Both the position numbers and the translations under genes were made by a program. Positions 31,730-40,622 of a stretch of DNA of 64,000 bases are shown here, one piece after another. Each line of letters begins with the position of its first letter. Position 1 is the stretch's first letter. The notes beneath the pieces are model-generated. The model was given only the letters and a program-made list of their open reading frames with translations, was not told the origin of the DNA and did not search any database. Location of the stretch: NCBI RefSeq assembly GCF_900167565.1, contig NZ_FUZV01000002.1, positions 248,001-312,000 on the forward strand, in the 5' to 3' direction. The stretch comes from Pseudoxanthomonas indica. GTDB lineage: Bacteria > Pseudomonadota > Gammaproteobacteria > Xanthomonadales > Xanthomonadaceae.

Positions 31730-33763
31730 TCAGCCGCCGTTCCTCGTAGGCCGGGCATAGGGATAGTGGTGGATGGCCGGCTCGATCCCGCTCCGGACGA
31801 AGGCCATGCTGTGCACGCGAAAGCCCGCGACCTGCACGCAATGGCCAAACTCGCGTTCGACGGCATGCGCCAGCGTGCCGTCCACCTGTCCCGCCTCGTC
31901 CTCGAAGTCGGAGGCAAACAGACAGGCATCCAGCAACGGCCGCAGTGCACGCAGCCGGACCCAGAACATGCTGCCAGCGACAAAGACCTGGTCAGGCCCG
32001 GCAGGCGGCACTCCCATCAGCGTGTTCAAGCGTGCCACGCTCGCCGCATTGGCGCCCAGGTAGTCCGCGTGGCGCAGCAGATGCCCTTCCGGGCCTATGA
32101 CGCCCAGATCATCTTTCGCCTTGAACGCGGCAAGCACCGCTTGGACCGCTTCAGGGGCAAGCAGATCGTCGACCAGCTCGCGCCGCCATTGCTCTCCGTC
32201 GGCACGGTGCACGGAACGCTTGGTGTGCAGTTTCAGGACCAATTCGATCCCTTCGTCCATCAGGTCTTGTGCCACACGCAGGAAGGGCAGGATGTCGCGG
32301 CCTCGATTTTCGCAACAGCGCACCTCGGCATATGGGCAAGTGCGCTCGACGATGGCGCGCACCTGCTCTGCGACTTCGGGTGCGGTCGTGACGATCAGGC
32401 GAGCCTGGGGCAGATGCTCGGCGGTCGACCGCAGGAGCGGCGCCAACAGCTCCGGATACCAGGCGTGGATGATGCAAGCCAGGCCGCCGACGGGCACGGC
32501 AGGTCGGGACAGGGCATCGCGCGTGGCCTGGAGATAGGCATGGCCCAGGGTGGCGGTCGGCTCGAGGACCGCGCCCTCGGCCCATTCGTTCCAGGCGTTG
32601 ATGAAGACCAGCGCGGAAGCAGGCTGCGCGTGAGTCGGGGTCAGTTCCAGCACGCTTCGCAGCCAGTCGCGGTACGCGCGCGGTGAATCATGGACAAAAC
32701 TGCGTCCACGACCGGAACGCCGAGCTTCGTTGTCCCAGCCCGGGTTCACGCCTCGATACACGCGATAACCGGATTCCGCGGCACGCTGCTGGAATTGCGC
32801 GGACATGGAACGCCAATCCAGCACCTGGCCCGCGTAGCCGGCAGTGAGCAAAGCAGGCTGCGGATCGGCATGCTGGGGCGTGCCCAGGTTCGGCGGAAAC
32901 TCCACCGCCGCGTCAAAGCCGATATCGGCCGGCACGGGGCGCTCGAAGCTCTGCACGTAGGCCAGATGAATCTCGCCAATGCCGTTGTCGCGACACCATC
33001 CGCGCCAGCGCTCCGCAGTGGCCGCCATCTCCGGAAACAGGCCGGGTCGGTACACCAGCAACACCGGCTTGCCGTCCACGCGCAGGTAGCGCGGGTCGCG
33101 CAGGTAATCGGCGATGTAGGCGATGAAGGCCAGATCATCGGCCGCACTGTGTTGCTGATCGATCAGGATTTCGTTACCGCGTCCATCCCACGTGCGCGAC
33201 CACTTCTCGTTGGCCCAGCACAGGCAGAACGGCAGATCGATCGAGGGATCCGCCAACCAGTTGCGAAGTGGCGCTTCGAGCAGGGTCTTGCCGCCAAACC
33301 AGTAGAAGTAGAAGCAGAACGCACCGATCCCGTACTCGCGTGCCAGCCGTGCCTGTTCGCGCATCACCTCGGGATTGCGCAGATCGTAGAAACCGAGATC
33401 GCCAGGCAGCTTCGGCTGCACATGCCCTTCGAACTGCGGCAGCGCGCGGGTGACATTGCGCCACTCGGTGAAACCCTTGCCCCACCAGGCATCGTTTTCG
33501 GGGATGGCGTGGAATTGCGGCAAGTAGAAGGCCACCAGGGTGGCGGGCAGCGGGTCGATGAGCGGCTCTTTCCGGTACTCGACATAGCCCAACGCGCGTT
33601 CGTCGGCGCGTACGCGGCGATTCGATGCATGCTCGGCCAGCACACCGCGCGGCCCCACCGGCACCAGATCCGCATGCCGATCCAGAAACCGCTGGCGCAG
33701 GCGATCCCGCGTGGCCAGCGACATCGGCGTGATCCGGAATGCCCAGCGCAGCGCGTAGAACAT
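31730..33763 (-). CDS. WbsX-like (GH99-type) and RgpF-like fusion protein
   Basis: A 677-residue glycan-biosynthesis protein. Residues about 55-420 match the WbsX/GH99-like domain: AFYLPQFHAIPENDAWWGKG, then FCFYFYWFGGKTLLE, PFCLCWANEKWSRTWDG and FINAWNEWAEGAVLEP. Residues about 440-670 match the rhamnan-synthesis F (RgpF) family: IIHAWYPELLAPLL, then ENRGRDILPFLR and LKLHTKRSVHRADGEQWR. Both are recurrent in rhamnose-rich polysaccharide loci. I chose ATG 33763; a GTG at 33799, six bases after the ETF-QO stop, is equally possible and neither has a good ribosome site. It is probably co-transcribed from the ETF-QO gene. Confidence 0.82.
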   Translation of the reverse strand: MFYALRWAFRITPMSLATRDRLRQRFLDRHADLVPVGPRGVLAEHASNRRVRADERALGYVEYRKEPLIDPLPATLVAFYLPQFHAIPENDAWWGKGFTEWRNVTRALPQFEGHVQPKLPGDLGFYDLRNPEVMREQARLAREYGIGAFCFYFYWFGGKTLLEAPLRNWLADPSIDLPFCLCWANEKWSRTWDGRGNEILIDQQHSAADDLAFIAYIADYLRDPRYLRVDGKPVLLVYRPGLFPEMAATAERWRGWCRDNGIGEIHLAYVQSFERPVPADIGFDAAVEFPPNLGTPQHADPQPALLTAGYAGQVLDWRSMSAQFQQRAAESGYRVYRGVNPGWDNEARRSGRGRSFVHDSPRAYRDWLRSVLELTPTHAQPASALVFINAWNEWAEGAVLEPTATLGHAYLQATRDALSRPAVPVGGLACIIHAWYPELLAPLLRSTAEHLPQARLIVTTAPEVAEQVRAIVERTCPYAEVRCCENRGRDILPFLRVAQDLMDEGIELVLKLHTKRSVHRADGEQWRRELVDDLLAPEAVQAVLAAFKAKDDLGVIGPEGHLLRHADYLGANAASVARLNTLMGVPPAGPDQVFVAGSMFWVRLRALRPLLDACLFASDFEDEAGQVDGTLAHAVEREFGHCVQVAGFRVHSMAFVRSGIEPAIHHYPYARPTRNGG

Positions 33764-33804
33764 TGCGTTGCGCAGCGGCGTGGGTGAGCGGGACGCCACG
33801 TTGC

Positions 33805-35415
33805 TCAAAGGTTCTGGTAGTTGGGGCCGGAACCGCCTTCCGGCGTGACCCAGGTGATGATCTCGTACGGGTCCTTGATGTCGCAGGTCTTGCAATGCAC
33901 GCAATTGGCCGCGTTGATCTGCAGACGCTTGCCGGCCCCGTCATCGACGATTTCGTAAACTCCGGCCGGGCAGAAGCGCGTGCAGGGATTGTCGTACTCC
34001 ACCGTGCAGCGTTCGATGCAGATGGAGGTGTCGGCCACCTTCAAGTGCACCGGCTGGTCTTCGTCATGCTCGGTGGCCGCGTAGTACACCGCCTGCAGGC
34101 GGTCGCGCGGGGCCAACGTGCGCTCGACGTAGTCGCGACGCGGCGCCTCGTGTGCGCCAATCTGGTCCAGCGAGCACCAGTCGGGCTTGTTCTTGAGCGT
34201 CCACGGCGACAGGCCGAACGACACCGTTTCCCACGCTGCATTCATCAGGCCAAACCACAGGCCCTTCTTGAAGCCGGGTTTGATGTTGCGGATCTGCTTG
34301 AGCTCCTTCATCGCCTCGGAGTCGCGCAGCTTGGCATCGAAGCCGCTCGGCTCCAGCGCGTTGCCGGCCAGGTGTTCGGCGGCCAGCATGCCGCTGCGGA
34401 TCGCCTGGTGCGTTCCCTTGATCTTGGGCACGTTGAGCAGGCCGGCGGTATCGCCGATCAACAGCGCGCCCGGCATTTCCACCTTGGGCAGGGATTGCCA
34501 GCCGCCGGTGACGATGGCGCGCGCTCCGCCGGACAGGATGGTGCCGCCTTCCAGCAGCGGCTTGACCAGCGGATGGTTCTTCCATTGCTGGAAGGCTTCC
34601 CACGGTTTGTATTCCGCATCCTGGTAATCCAGGCCGCTGACGTAGCCCAGTGCAATCTGGTTGTTGTCCAGGTGGTACAGGAAGCTGCCGCCGTAGATTT
34701 TGTCATCGGCCGGCCAACCCAGGGTGTGCACGATCTTGCCGGGCGTCACGCGGCCTTCCGGCACCTGCCACAGTTCCTTCAAGCCAATCGAATAACCCTG
34801 CGGATCGCTGTCGCGGTCCAGCGCGAACTGCTTGACCAGGCGCTTGGTCAGATGGCCGCGCGCACCTTCGGCGAGCACCGTCACCTTGGCGTGGATGTCG
34901 ATGCCCTGCGTGTAGCCGGGCTTGTGCTCGCCATCCTTGGCCACGCCCATGTCGCCGATGCGCACGCCAACTACGCGGCCGCTGTCATCGTGCAGGGTCT
35001 CGGCCGCGGCAAAGCCCGGATAGATCTCCACGCCCAGCGCCTCGGCCTGCGGCGCCAGCCAGGCGCAGAGTGCGCCCAGGCTGACGATGAAGTTGCCATG
35101 GTTGTGCATGCCCGGCGGCACGATTGGCGACTTGAAGCCGCCGGTCTTGGTATAGAACCAGAACTCGTCGTCCTTGGCGGGAACGCAGATGGGCGGCGGC
35201 GCGTCGCGCCAGCCCGGCAGCAGCGCATCCAGTGGCGCCGGCTCGATCACCGCGCCGGACAGGATCTGCGCACCCACGGTGCTGGCCTTCTCGATCACGC
35301 AGACCGAAATCTCCGGGTTGAGCTGCTTCAGGCGAATGGCGAAGGCCAGGCCCGCGGGACCGGCACCGACGGTGACGACGTCGTACTCCATGACATCGCG
35401 TTCAACCTCGGACAT
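33805..35415 (-). CDS. Electron transfer flavoprotein-ubiquinone oxidoreductase
   Basis: A 536-residue membrane-associated flavo-iron-sulfur enzyme passing electrons from ETF to ubiquinone. The N-terminal FAD loop is VGAGPAGLAFAIRLKQL. The ubiquinone/FAD regions include GAQILSGAVIEP and HTLGWP. The C-terminal 4Fe-4S ligands lie in NPCTRFCPAGVYEI and CVHCKTCDIKDP. The C-terminus EGGSGPNYQNL is the family ending. It completes the electron-transfer chain with etfB/etfA 10 kb away. It is divergent from the AlkB-like gene. Confidence 0.96.
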   Translation of the reverse strand: MSEVERDVMEYDVVTVGAGPAGLAFAIRLKQLNPEISVCVIEKASTVGAQILSGAVIEPAPLDALLPGWRDAPPPICVPAKDDEFWFYTKTGGFKSPIVPPGMHNHGNFIVSLGALCAWLAPQAEALGVEIYPGFAAAETLHDDSGRVVGVRIGDMGVAKDGEHKPGYTQGIDIHAKVTVLAEGARGHLTKRLVKQFALDRDSDPQGYSIGLKELWQVPEGRVTPGKIVHTLGWPADDKIYGGSFLYHLDNNQIALGYVSGLDYQDAEYKPWEAFQQWKNHPLVKPLLEGGTILSGGARAIVTGGWQSLPKVEMPGALLIGDTAGLLNVPKIKGTHQAIRSGMLAAEHLAGNALEPSGFDAKLRDSEAMKELKQIRNIKPGFKKGLWFGLMNAAWETVSFGLSPWTLKNKPDWCSLDQIGAHEAPRRDYVERTLAPRDRLQAVYYAATEHDEDQPVHLKVADTSICIERCTVEYDNPCTRFCPAGVYEIVDDGAGKRLQINAANCVHCKTCDIKDPYEIITWVTPEGGSGPNYQNL

Positions 35416-35495
35416 GCGGAATCCTCTCTGGCGTTTTGGCTGGGACCATTTTCGGGGTTTGCGCCAGCAGGGGCAATTCCATCAGCATGAGGCCG
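35416..35495. promoter_or_regulatory. Divergent promoter region, ETF-QO / AlkB-like
   Basis: A short gap between divergent genes that must carry both promoters. No clear boxes are recognised. The start of the AlkB-like gene (35487 or 35496) is ambiguous. Confidence 0.35.
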
Positions 35496-36107
35496 ATGAG
35501 CCTGCCCCTGTTTCCGTCCGCAGAAAGTGAACTCGCATTGCCGGATGCGCGCTTGATCTGGCGACCGGGCTGGCTGGCCGTGGACGCGGCGGATCGCCTG
35601 CTGACGGCCTTGCGGACGGAAATCCCCTGGGAAATCCATCGCCTGCTCCTGTTCGGGCGCGAGGTGGACTCGCCGCGCCTGAGCTGCTGGATGGGTGATC
35701 CGCAGGCCCGCTACCGCTATTCGGGCAGCGAGTTCCGGCCGCGTCCCTGGCATCCGGCATTGCGCGAACTGGCTGAACGCCTGCAGGCCGAGCTGGGTGA
35801 GACATTCAACAGTGTGCTGGCCAATCGCTATCGCGATGGCCATGACAGCATGGGCTGGCATAGCGATGACGAGCCGGAGCTGGGGCCCGCGCCGGTGATA
35901 GCCTCACTCAGCCTGGGCGGCACGCGCCGCTTCGTGCTCAAGCATCGCCGGGATCCGGCGCTGAAGGCCGAGCTGGCGCTGGACCACGGCAGCCTGCTGG
36001 TGATGGCCGGCGACACCCAGCGCCACTACAGGCACGCCTTGCCACGCACTTCGCGGCCGGTCGGCGAGCGCATCAACCTGACCTTCCGCCACATCCGGCC
36101 GCATTGA
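35496..36107 (+). CDS. AlkB-like 2-oxoglutarate/Fe(II) dioxygenase
   Basis: A 203-residue enzyme of the AlkB family that oxidatively removes alkyl groups from nucleic acids. The C-terminal 2OG oxygenase fold shows the iron ligands as HSDDEPEL (HxD) and a distal His in QRHYRHALPRT. The 2-oxoglutarate-binding Arg pair is near RINLTFR at the end. FNSVLANRYRDGHDSMGWHSD is characteristic of the ALKBH2/3-like bacterial group. ATG 35496 has GAGG close upstream; ATG 35487, three codons earlier, is possible. The gene is alone, so it is not part of an ada operon here. Confidence 0.88.
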   Translation: MSLPLFPSAESELALPDARLIWRPGWLAVDAADRLLTALRTEIPWEIHRLLLFGREVDSPRLSCWMGDPQARYRYSGSEFRPRPWHPALRELAERLQAELGETFNSVLANRYRDGHDSMGWHSDDEPELGPAPVIASLSLGGTRRFVLKHRRDPALKAELALDHGSLLVMAGDTQRHYRHALPRTSRPVGERINLTFRHIRPH

Positions 36108-36114
36108 ACGCGGC

Positions 36115-36756
36115 TCAGCGCACGACGGCCGCCGGTCGAGTGGCGTCTGCCTGGCCCTGCACCAGTGACCAGCCGACGATGTCGTGGGTGATGCGGGTCA
36201 GCGATTGCTCGAACGCGCCGGCCACCTGGCTGACCTCGGTGCCGCTGGCCGGCTCGGCCTGCAGGAAGGTGCGCGAAGCCACCACGCGCTGGCTGCGCTG
36301 CTGGACCAGCTTGGCGCTGATCTCGATCGTCGCGGCCGGCACGCTCTGGCTGGCGTAATCGGACTCGAACCGGCGCACGTCCATCACCAGGCGGTAGTCG
36401 CCCAGGATGCCGGCATCGGAGCTGGACACGGCAGCAATGCGTCCGGAATCTTCAAGCACGCGTTGCACCGCATCCTGCAGCAAATCTGTGGCCGGTTGCG
36501 CCCAGGCGGCGCCCTTGTAGACCTGCAGTTCGCCCGGCGCAGGCCGTACCGAAATGCGTGGGCTGTCGACCACGCGCGCGGCAGTCGGCTTGGCGATCAC
36601 CAGCGACCAGGCCACGGTGGGCCAGTTGTCGTCCGGCGCCACCCTGATCTGCGGCGAGTAGATCGTGACGGGATCGGTCTGCTTGCTGTCCAGGATCGAA
36701 CAGCCGGCCAGCAGCAGCGCCGACAGTGCAAAGCTCAGGGGTCGCAGCGCCTTCAT
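36115..36756 (-). CDS. PqiC-like ABC-transport auxiliary lipoprotein
   Basis: A 213-residue outer-membrane lipoprotein of the ABC_trans_aux (DUF330/PqiC) family. The lipobox is LLAGC (Cys 19) in the signal MKALRPLSFALSALLLAGCS. The mature domain (YSPQIRVAPDDNWPTVAWSL, then YRLVMDVRRFESDYA) matches the family. It is the last gene of an EamA-MlaE-MlaF-MlaD-like operon and overlaps the MCE gene by 4 bp. It probably helps deliver or receive phospholipid at the outer membrane. Confidence 0.85.
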   Translation of the reverse strand: MKALRPLSFALSALLLAGCSILDSKQTDPVTIYSPQIRVAPDDNWPTVAWSLVIAKPTAARVVDSPRISVRPAPGELQVYKGAAWAQPATDLLQDAVQRVLEDSGRIAAVSSSDAGILGDYRLVMDVRRFESDYASQSVPAATIEISAKLVQQRSQRVVASRTFLQAEPASGTEVSQVAGAFEQSLTRITHDIVGWSLVQGQADATRPAAVVR

Positions 36757-37679
36757 TTGGGTTCAAACTCCTTGGGTGCGTCACGGCCCAGCAGGTAGCG
36801 GGCGGGGTTGCCTTCCAGACGGTCACTGACCCGGCGCAGATCGCGAACCAGTCCGCGCAGTTCGGTCAGAGTCGGGCCCAACTGCCCCAGGCCGTCGGTG
36901 GCGAAACTGTTGATGGCCGCGCGGTTCTCGCCGAGGATCGCGTCGGCATTGCCGGCCGCCGAATCCAGCTTGGACAGCGTGGCGTCGAGCTTTTCCAACA
37001 GCGGCGGCAGTTCGCGCACCAGGTTCTGATCGATCCGCTCAATCGTGCCGTTGGTGGTGGTGAGGGTGGTGTCGAGTTTGCGCGCGGCATCGCGGGCGCT
37101 GACGATCAGCGTCTGCAGGCCTTCATCGCGGCTGGCCAGCGAACCACTGATCGATTCCAGGTTGTCCAGTGTGCGGGCGATGCTCGCCACGTTCTTGTCG
37201 CTCAACACCTGATCCAGCCGCTCGACGATGCGGCTGGCGGTGTCGGTGATGTTCTGCAGTGCAGAAGGTGCGGTCTGGATGACCGGGGCTTCGCGCTTGT
37301 CGACCGAGGTCAGCGCCGGCGCCTGCGGCGTGCCGCCACTGAGCTGGATGATGGTCGGGCCGGTCAGGCTGGTGATCGCCAGCTTGGCGCGGGTGTCGGT
37401 CTTGATGGGCGTGGAGGACTCCACGCGGATCTGGGCCACCACCTGGCGTGGATCGTTGGGCGCCAGCGACAGCTTGGTGATCGAACCGACCGCGATGCCG
37501 TTGTACTGCACCGGGCTGCCGACCGACAGGCCGGTCACCGCTTCGCGGAAGACGATCTGGTATTCCTGCCAGGTGCGCTCCGAGGAGTACTTGGCCGCCC
37601 ACAGGCCGAACAGCAGCAGGGCGAACGCCACCACCAAGGTGAAGGCGCCGATCAATACATAATTGGCTCGGGTTTCCAT
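36753..37679 (-). CDS. MCE/MlaD-family lipid-transport protein
   Basis: A 308-residue periplasmic protein anchored by one N-terminal transmembrane helix (residues about 7-30, YVLIGAFTLVVAFALLLFGLW). The MCE domain (about 38-125) includes VTGLSVGSPVQYNGIAVGSI and ALTSLTGPTIIQLSGG-like segments. A long helical tail (about 140-290) should form an oligomeric channel or needle. It works with the neighbouring ATPase and permease to move lipids between the membranes. The start overlaps nothing upstream; its stop overlaps the PqiC-like start. Confidence 0.9.
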   Translation of the reverse strand: METRANYVLIGAFTLVVAFALLLFGLWAAKYSSERTWQEYQIVFREAVTGLSVGSPVQYNGIAVGSITKLSLAPNDPRQVVAQIRVESSTPIKTDTRAKLAITSLTGPTIIQLSGGTPQAPALTSVDKREAPVIQTAPSALQNITDTASRIVERLDQVLSDKNVASIARTLDNLESISGSLASRDEGLQTLIVSARDAARKLDTTLTTTNGTIERIDQNLVRELPPLLEKLDATLSKLDSAAGNADAILGENRAAINSFATDGLGQLGPTLTELRGLVRDLRRVSDRLEGNPARYLLGRDAPKEFEPK

Positions 37680-37682
37680 GAC

Positions 37683-38522
37683 TCAGTCTGCCTCTTGCTG
37701 TGCGGGCACGGCCGAACGGGCGGCGCGCGCGCGGGGTCCGTGGAAATACTCCTGCACCCACGGATGTTCGAATCGTTCCACTTCCGCCAGCGGCGCGGCG
37801 ATCACCACCTTGCCATCGGCCAGCACCGCCACGCGATCACAGATAGCGTACAAGGTGTCCAGATCGTGGGTGATGAGAAAAACGGTCAGGCCCAGCGCTT
37901 CCTGCAGGGTCTTGATCAGCCGGTCGAAAGCGGCCGCGCCAATCGGGTCCAGGCCGGCGGTGGGTTCGTCCAGGAACAGCAGCGGCGGGTCCAGCGCCAG
38001 TGCACGCGCCAGGCCGGCGCGCTTGCGCATGCCCCCGGACAACTGCGCCGGCAACTTGTTCAATGCGTCGGCCGGCAGGCCCGCCAGTTTGACCTTGAGT
38101 AGTGCCAGTTCGTAGCGCCAGCTGTCGGGCAATTCGGCGTGGTGCTCCTTCAGTGGAACCTGCACGTTCTCGCCGACGGTCAGCGACGAGAACAGCGCGC
38201 CATCCTGGAACAACACGCCGGTATTGCGCTCGATGTGCAGGCGCGCGGCGGGATCGTCGGACAGCGCATCGGCATCCAGCACGGTAATCGTGCCGGCCTG
38301 TGGACGGCGCAAGGCCAGGATGCTGCGCATCAACACCGACTTGCCGGTGCCCGAACCGCCCACCACGCCGAGGATCTCACCGCGCCGCACGTCCAGATCG
38401 AGATTGTCGTGCACCGTCTGGTCGCCAAAGCGGTTGACCAGGCCACGCACCGAGATGATCGCCTCGGCGCCGGCGTTGGGGTCGCCCTCGGCGACGTCCT
38501 GCGGGGGAGCGTGGGTCTGCAT
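37683..38522 (-). CDS. MlaF-like lipid-transport ATPase
   Basis: A 279-residue ABC ATPase with the Walker A motif GGSGTGKSVLMRS, signature LSGGMRKRAGLARAL (the MlaF type with GGM) and Walker B PLLFLDEPTAGLDP. The start ATG 38522 lies two bases after the permease stop; upstream in-frame codons fall inside the permease gene. It powers the Mla/MCE transporter encoded on both sides. Confidence 0.92.
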   Translation of the reverse strand: MQTHAPPQDVAEGDPNAGAEAIISVRGLVNRFGDQTVHDNLDLDVRRGEILGVVGGSGTGKSVLMRSILALRRPQAGTITVLDADALSDDPAARLHIERNTGVLFQDGALFSSLTVGENVQVPLKEHHAELPDSWRYELALLKVKLAGLPADALNKLPAQLSGGMRKRAGLARALALDPPLLFLDEPTAGLDPIGAAAFDRLIKTLQEALGLTVFLITHDLDTLYAICDRVAVLADGKVVIAAPLAEVERFEHPWVQEYFHGPRARAARSAVPAQQEAD

Positions 38523-38524
38523 CC

Positions 38525-39640
38525 TCACCAATCCATGTTCATGAACCACAGCGCGGCCATGGCATCGATGATGATCACCAGCGAGATCGACTGCACGACG
38601 CTGGAGGTGGTGCGTTCGCCGACCGACTGCGCCGTGCCTTCCACGCGCAGGCCTTCCAGGCAGCCAATCAGGCCGATGACCATGGCGAACACCGGCGCCT
38701 TGGACAGGCCCACCAGGAAATGCCGCACCTCGATGGTTTCGTGCATGCGCGACAGGTACATCTGCGGCGGGATGCCCAGGTCGAAAGCGCCCACGGTGAT
38801 GCCGCCGGCCAGGCCGGCCATCATTGCGACGAAGGTCAGCAGGGGCAGCATCAGCAGCAAGGCGATCAGGCGCGGCAATACGAGCAGGTCAATCGGGTCC
38901 AGGCCCAGCGTGCGGATGGCGTCGATTTCCTCGCGACTCTTCATTGCGCCAATCTGCGCGGTGAACGCCGACGCCGTGCGCCCGGCCAGCACGATGGCGG
39001 TCAACAGCACGGCAAACTCGCGCAGGAAGGCGATGCTGACCAGTTCCACCACGTAAATCTCGGCGCCGAAATCGCGCAGGATCGTCGAGCCCAGAAAGGC
39101 GATCACGGCCCCCACCAGGTACGACAACAACGCCACCAGCGGCACCGCATCCAGGCCCACTTCTTCCATGTGCGAGACCGTGGCGGTCAGGCGGAAGCGC
39201 TTGGGCTCCTTGATCATGCGCAGCAACTTGACCAGGTTTTCACCGGTGAAGCTCAACAGCGAGACGATTTCCTTGCCGTTCTCGCTGACCCGCTCACCCA
39301 GCCGCGACAGCGCCGCGAGCACGCCGTAGTCGCGCTTGCGCGGCGGTCGATCATCGACCACGTCCTCGATGGTGGAGACCAGGGCCTGGTGGTCGCTGCG
39401 GAACTGGATCGCTTCGGCAGCCAGCTCGCGCCGCTTGGCATAGCGCAGCAACTGCAGCACACCGGCCGAATCGATGCGGGCGATGCCGGTGGCATCCAGG
39501 CTGCGCACGTCCTCGGGCAGTTCGCGCAGGCGATCGGCCACCACCAGCGCATTTATCAGCGTCCAGTCGCCTTCCAGCCGGACCCGGGACGGGTCGGCGG
39601 AGTCGGTCTTGCAGAGCGGGCGGGCGGGGGTAGGCGTCAT
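38525..39640 (-). CDS. MlaE-like permease with N-terminal STAS domain
   Basis: A 371-residue fusion protein. Residues about 15-110 are a STAS-like domain (VRLEGDWTLINALVVADRL, then ATGIARIDSAGVLQLLRYAK), corresponding to the separate MlaB of E. coli. Residues about 125-371 are the MlaE permease (VSHMEEVGLDAVPLVALLSYLVGAVIAF, AGRTASAFTAQIGAMKSREEIDAIRTLGLDP). The start ATG 39640 overlaps the EamA stop by 3 bp (ATGA). The fusion implies that ATPase regulation by STAS is built into the permease. Confidence 0.9.
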   Translation of the reverse strand: MTPTPARPLCKTDSADPSRVRLEGDWTLINALVVADRLRELPEDVRSLDATGIARIDSAGVLQLLRYAKRRELAAEAIQFRSDHQALVSTIEDVVDDRPPRKRDYGVLAALSRLGERVSENGKEIVSLLSFTGENLVKLLRMIKEPKRFRLTATVSHMEEVGLDAVPLVALLSYLVGAVIAFLGSTILRDFGAEIYVVELVSIAFLREFAVLLTAIVLAGRTASAFTAQIGAMKSREEIDAIRTLGLDPIDLLVLPRLIALLLMLPLLTFVAMMAGLAGGITVGAFDLGIPPQMYLSRMHETIEVRHFLVGLSKAPVFAMVIGLIGCLEGLRVEGTAQSVGERTTSSVVQSISLVIIIDAMAALWFMNMDW

Positions 39641-40527
39641 GGGCTCGTTCGGCCAAGGAGCATACAGGCTATGCCGCCGAACGTGAGGGCTACGCCGACA
39701 ACCCCACGCCGCCCCAGAGGCTCGCGCAACCACACCGCGGCCAGCACCACCAGGAACACTGAAGCCGACTCATTGAGTACCGCCGCCACCGACGCGCTGG
39801 TGTATTTGTACCCCCCCAACCAGCACAGCATCGACAGGCCCTGGCCCACCAGAGCCGCCGCCACGAGCCGCGGCCACGCTACGTTCCGCGGCGAAAAGGC
39901 AACCCAACGACGCATCGCCGGCAGCCACGCGATGGCCGCCAGCCCCACCACTGCGCCAAGCAGCCGCAGCAGGGTCACCCACAGCAACGGCTGTTGCTCC
40001 AGCACGCGCTTCACCATCACCACGGCTACCGCCATCAGTGCGATCGCGGTCATCCCAATCAACACACCGCGCAAGGTGTGGCCTGACGTCCGCTCGCCGT
40101 TGGCCGAAGGTCGGGTCACCAGCAACACGCCCAATGCCACCAGGCCGAATCCCAGCCATTGCTGTACGCCCAGCCGCTCCTGCAGCCAGACATAGCCCAT
40201 CAGCAGCACCAGCGGGCTGTAGAGGTTGCCGATGATGCCCATGCGGCCGGCGCCCAATTCGTTGAGGGCGCGGAAGTACAAGGTGTCGGCAATTGCGATG
40301 CCCAGCACGCCACTGAGCAGGACCAGCAGCAAATCCGCCGTCGGCAATTGCGGCCACTGGCCGGCATACAGCCATAGCGCGATGGGCGCCAGTACGCTCA
40401 GCACCAGGCCGTTCTTGAGCAGGTTCAAGGCCAGCGGCGGCAGGGTCGAGCCGAGTTGGCGCGCCAGGATCACGCCCACCGCCCAGGTGGCCGCGCTGGC
40501 CAAGGCCAGGGCTTCGCCGATACCCAT
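39637..40527 (-). CDS. EamA-family drug/metabolite transporter
   Basis: A 296-residue membrane protein with about ten helices and two EamA repeats (ASAATWAVGVILARQL in the first; ALVGQGLSMLCWLGGYKYTSASVAAVLNESASVFLVVLAAVWLREPL in two parts of the second). ATG 40527 is chosen; a TTG two codons upstream is possible. It leads the lipid-transport operon with overlapping codons, an unusual neighbour whose substrate is unknown. Confidence 0.82.
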   Translation of the reverse strand: MGIGEALALASAATWAVGVILARQLGSTLPPLALNLLKNGLVLSVLAPIALWLYAGQWPQLPTADLLLVLLSGVLGIAIADTLYFRALNELGAGRMGIIGNLYSPLVLLMGYVWLQERLGVQQWLGFGLVALGVLLVTRPSANGERTSGHTLRGVLIGMTAIALMAVAVVMVKRVLEQQPLLWVTLLRLLGAVVGLAAIAWLPAMRRWVAFSPRNVAWPRLVAAALVGQGLSMLCWLGGYKYTSASVAAVLNESASVFLVVLAAVWLREPLGRRGVVGVALTFGGIACMLLGRTSP

Positions 40528-40622
40528 GTTCAAGATTCACCTTTATGCTGGCTTGCCGTTGCGAAAGTTTACGCACAGCGATCCTGGTCTTTCAGCCGGT
40601 GCCGTCCGATCCCTTCCGAGCC
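40528..40622. promoter_or_regulatory. Divergent promoter region, EamA-Mla operon / ThrE-like
   Basis: A 95-bp gap between divergent genes; both promoters are expected here. No strong consensus is seen. Confidence 0.4.
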
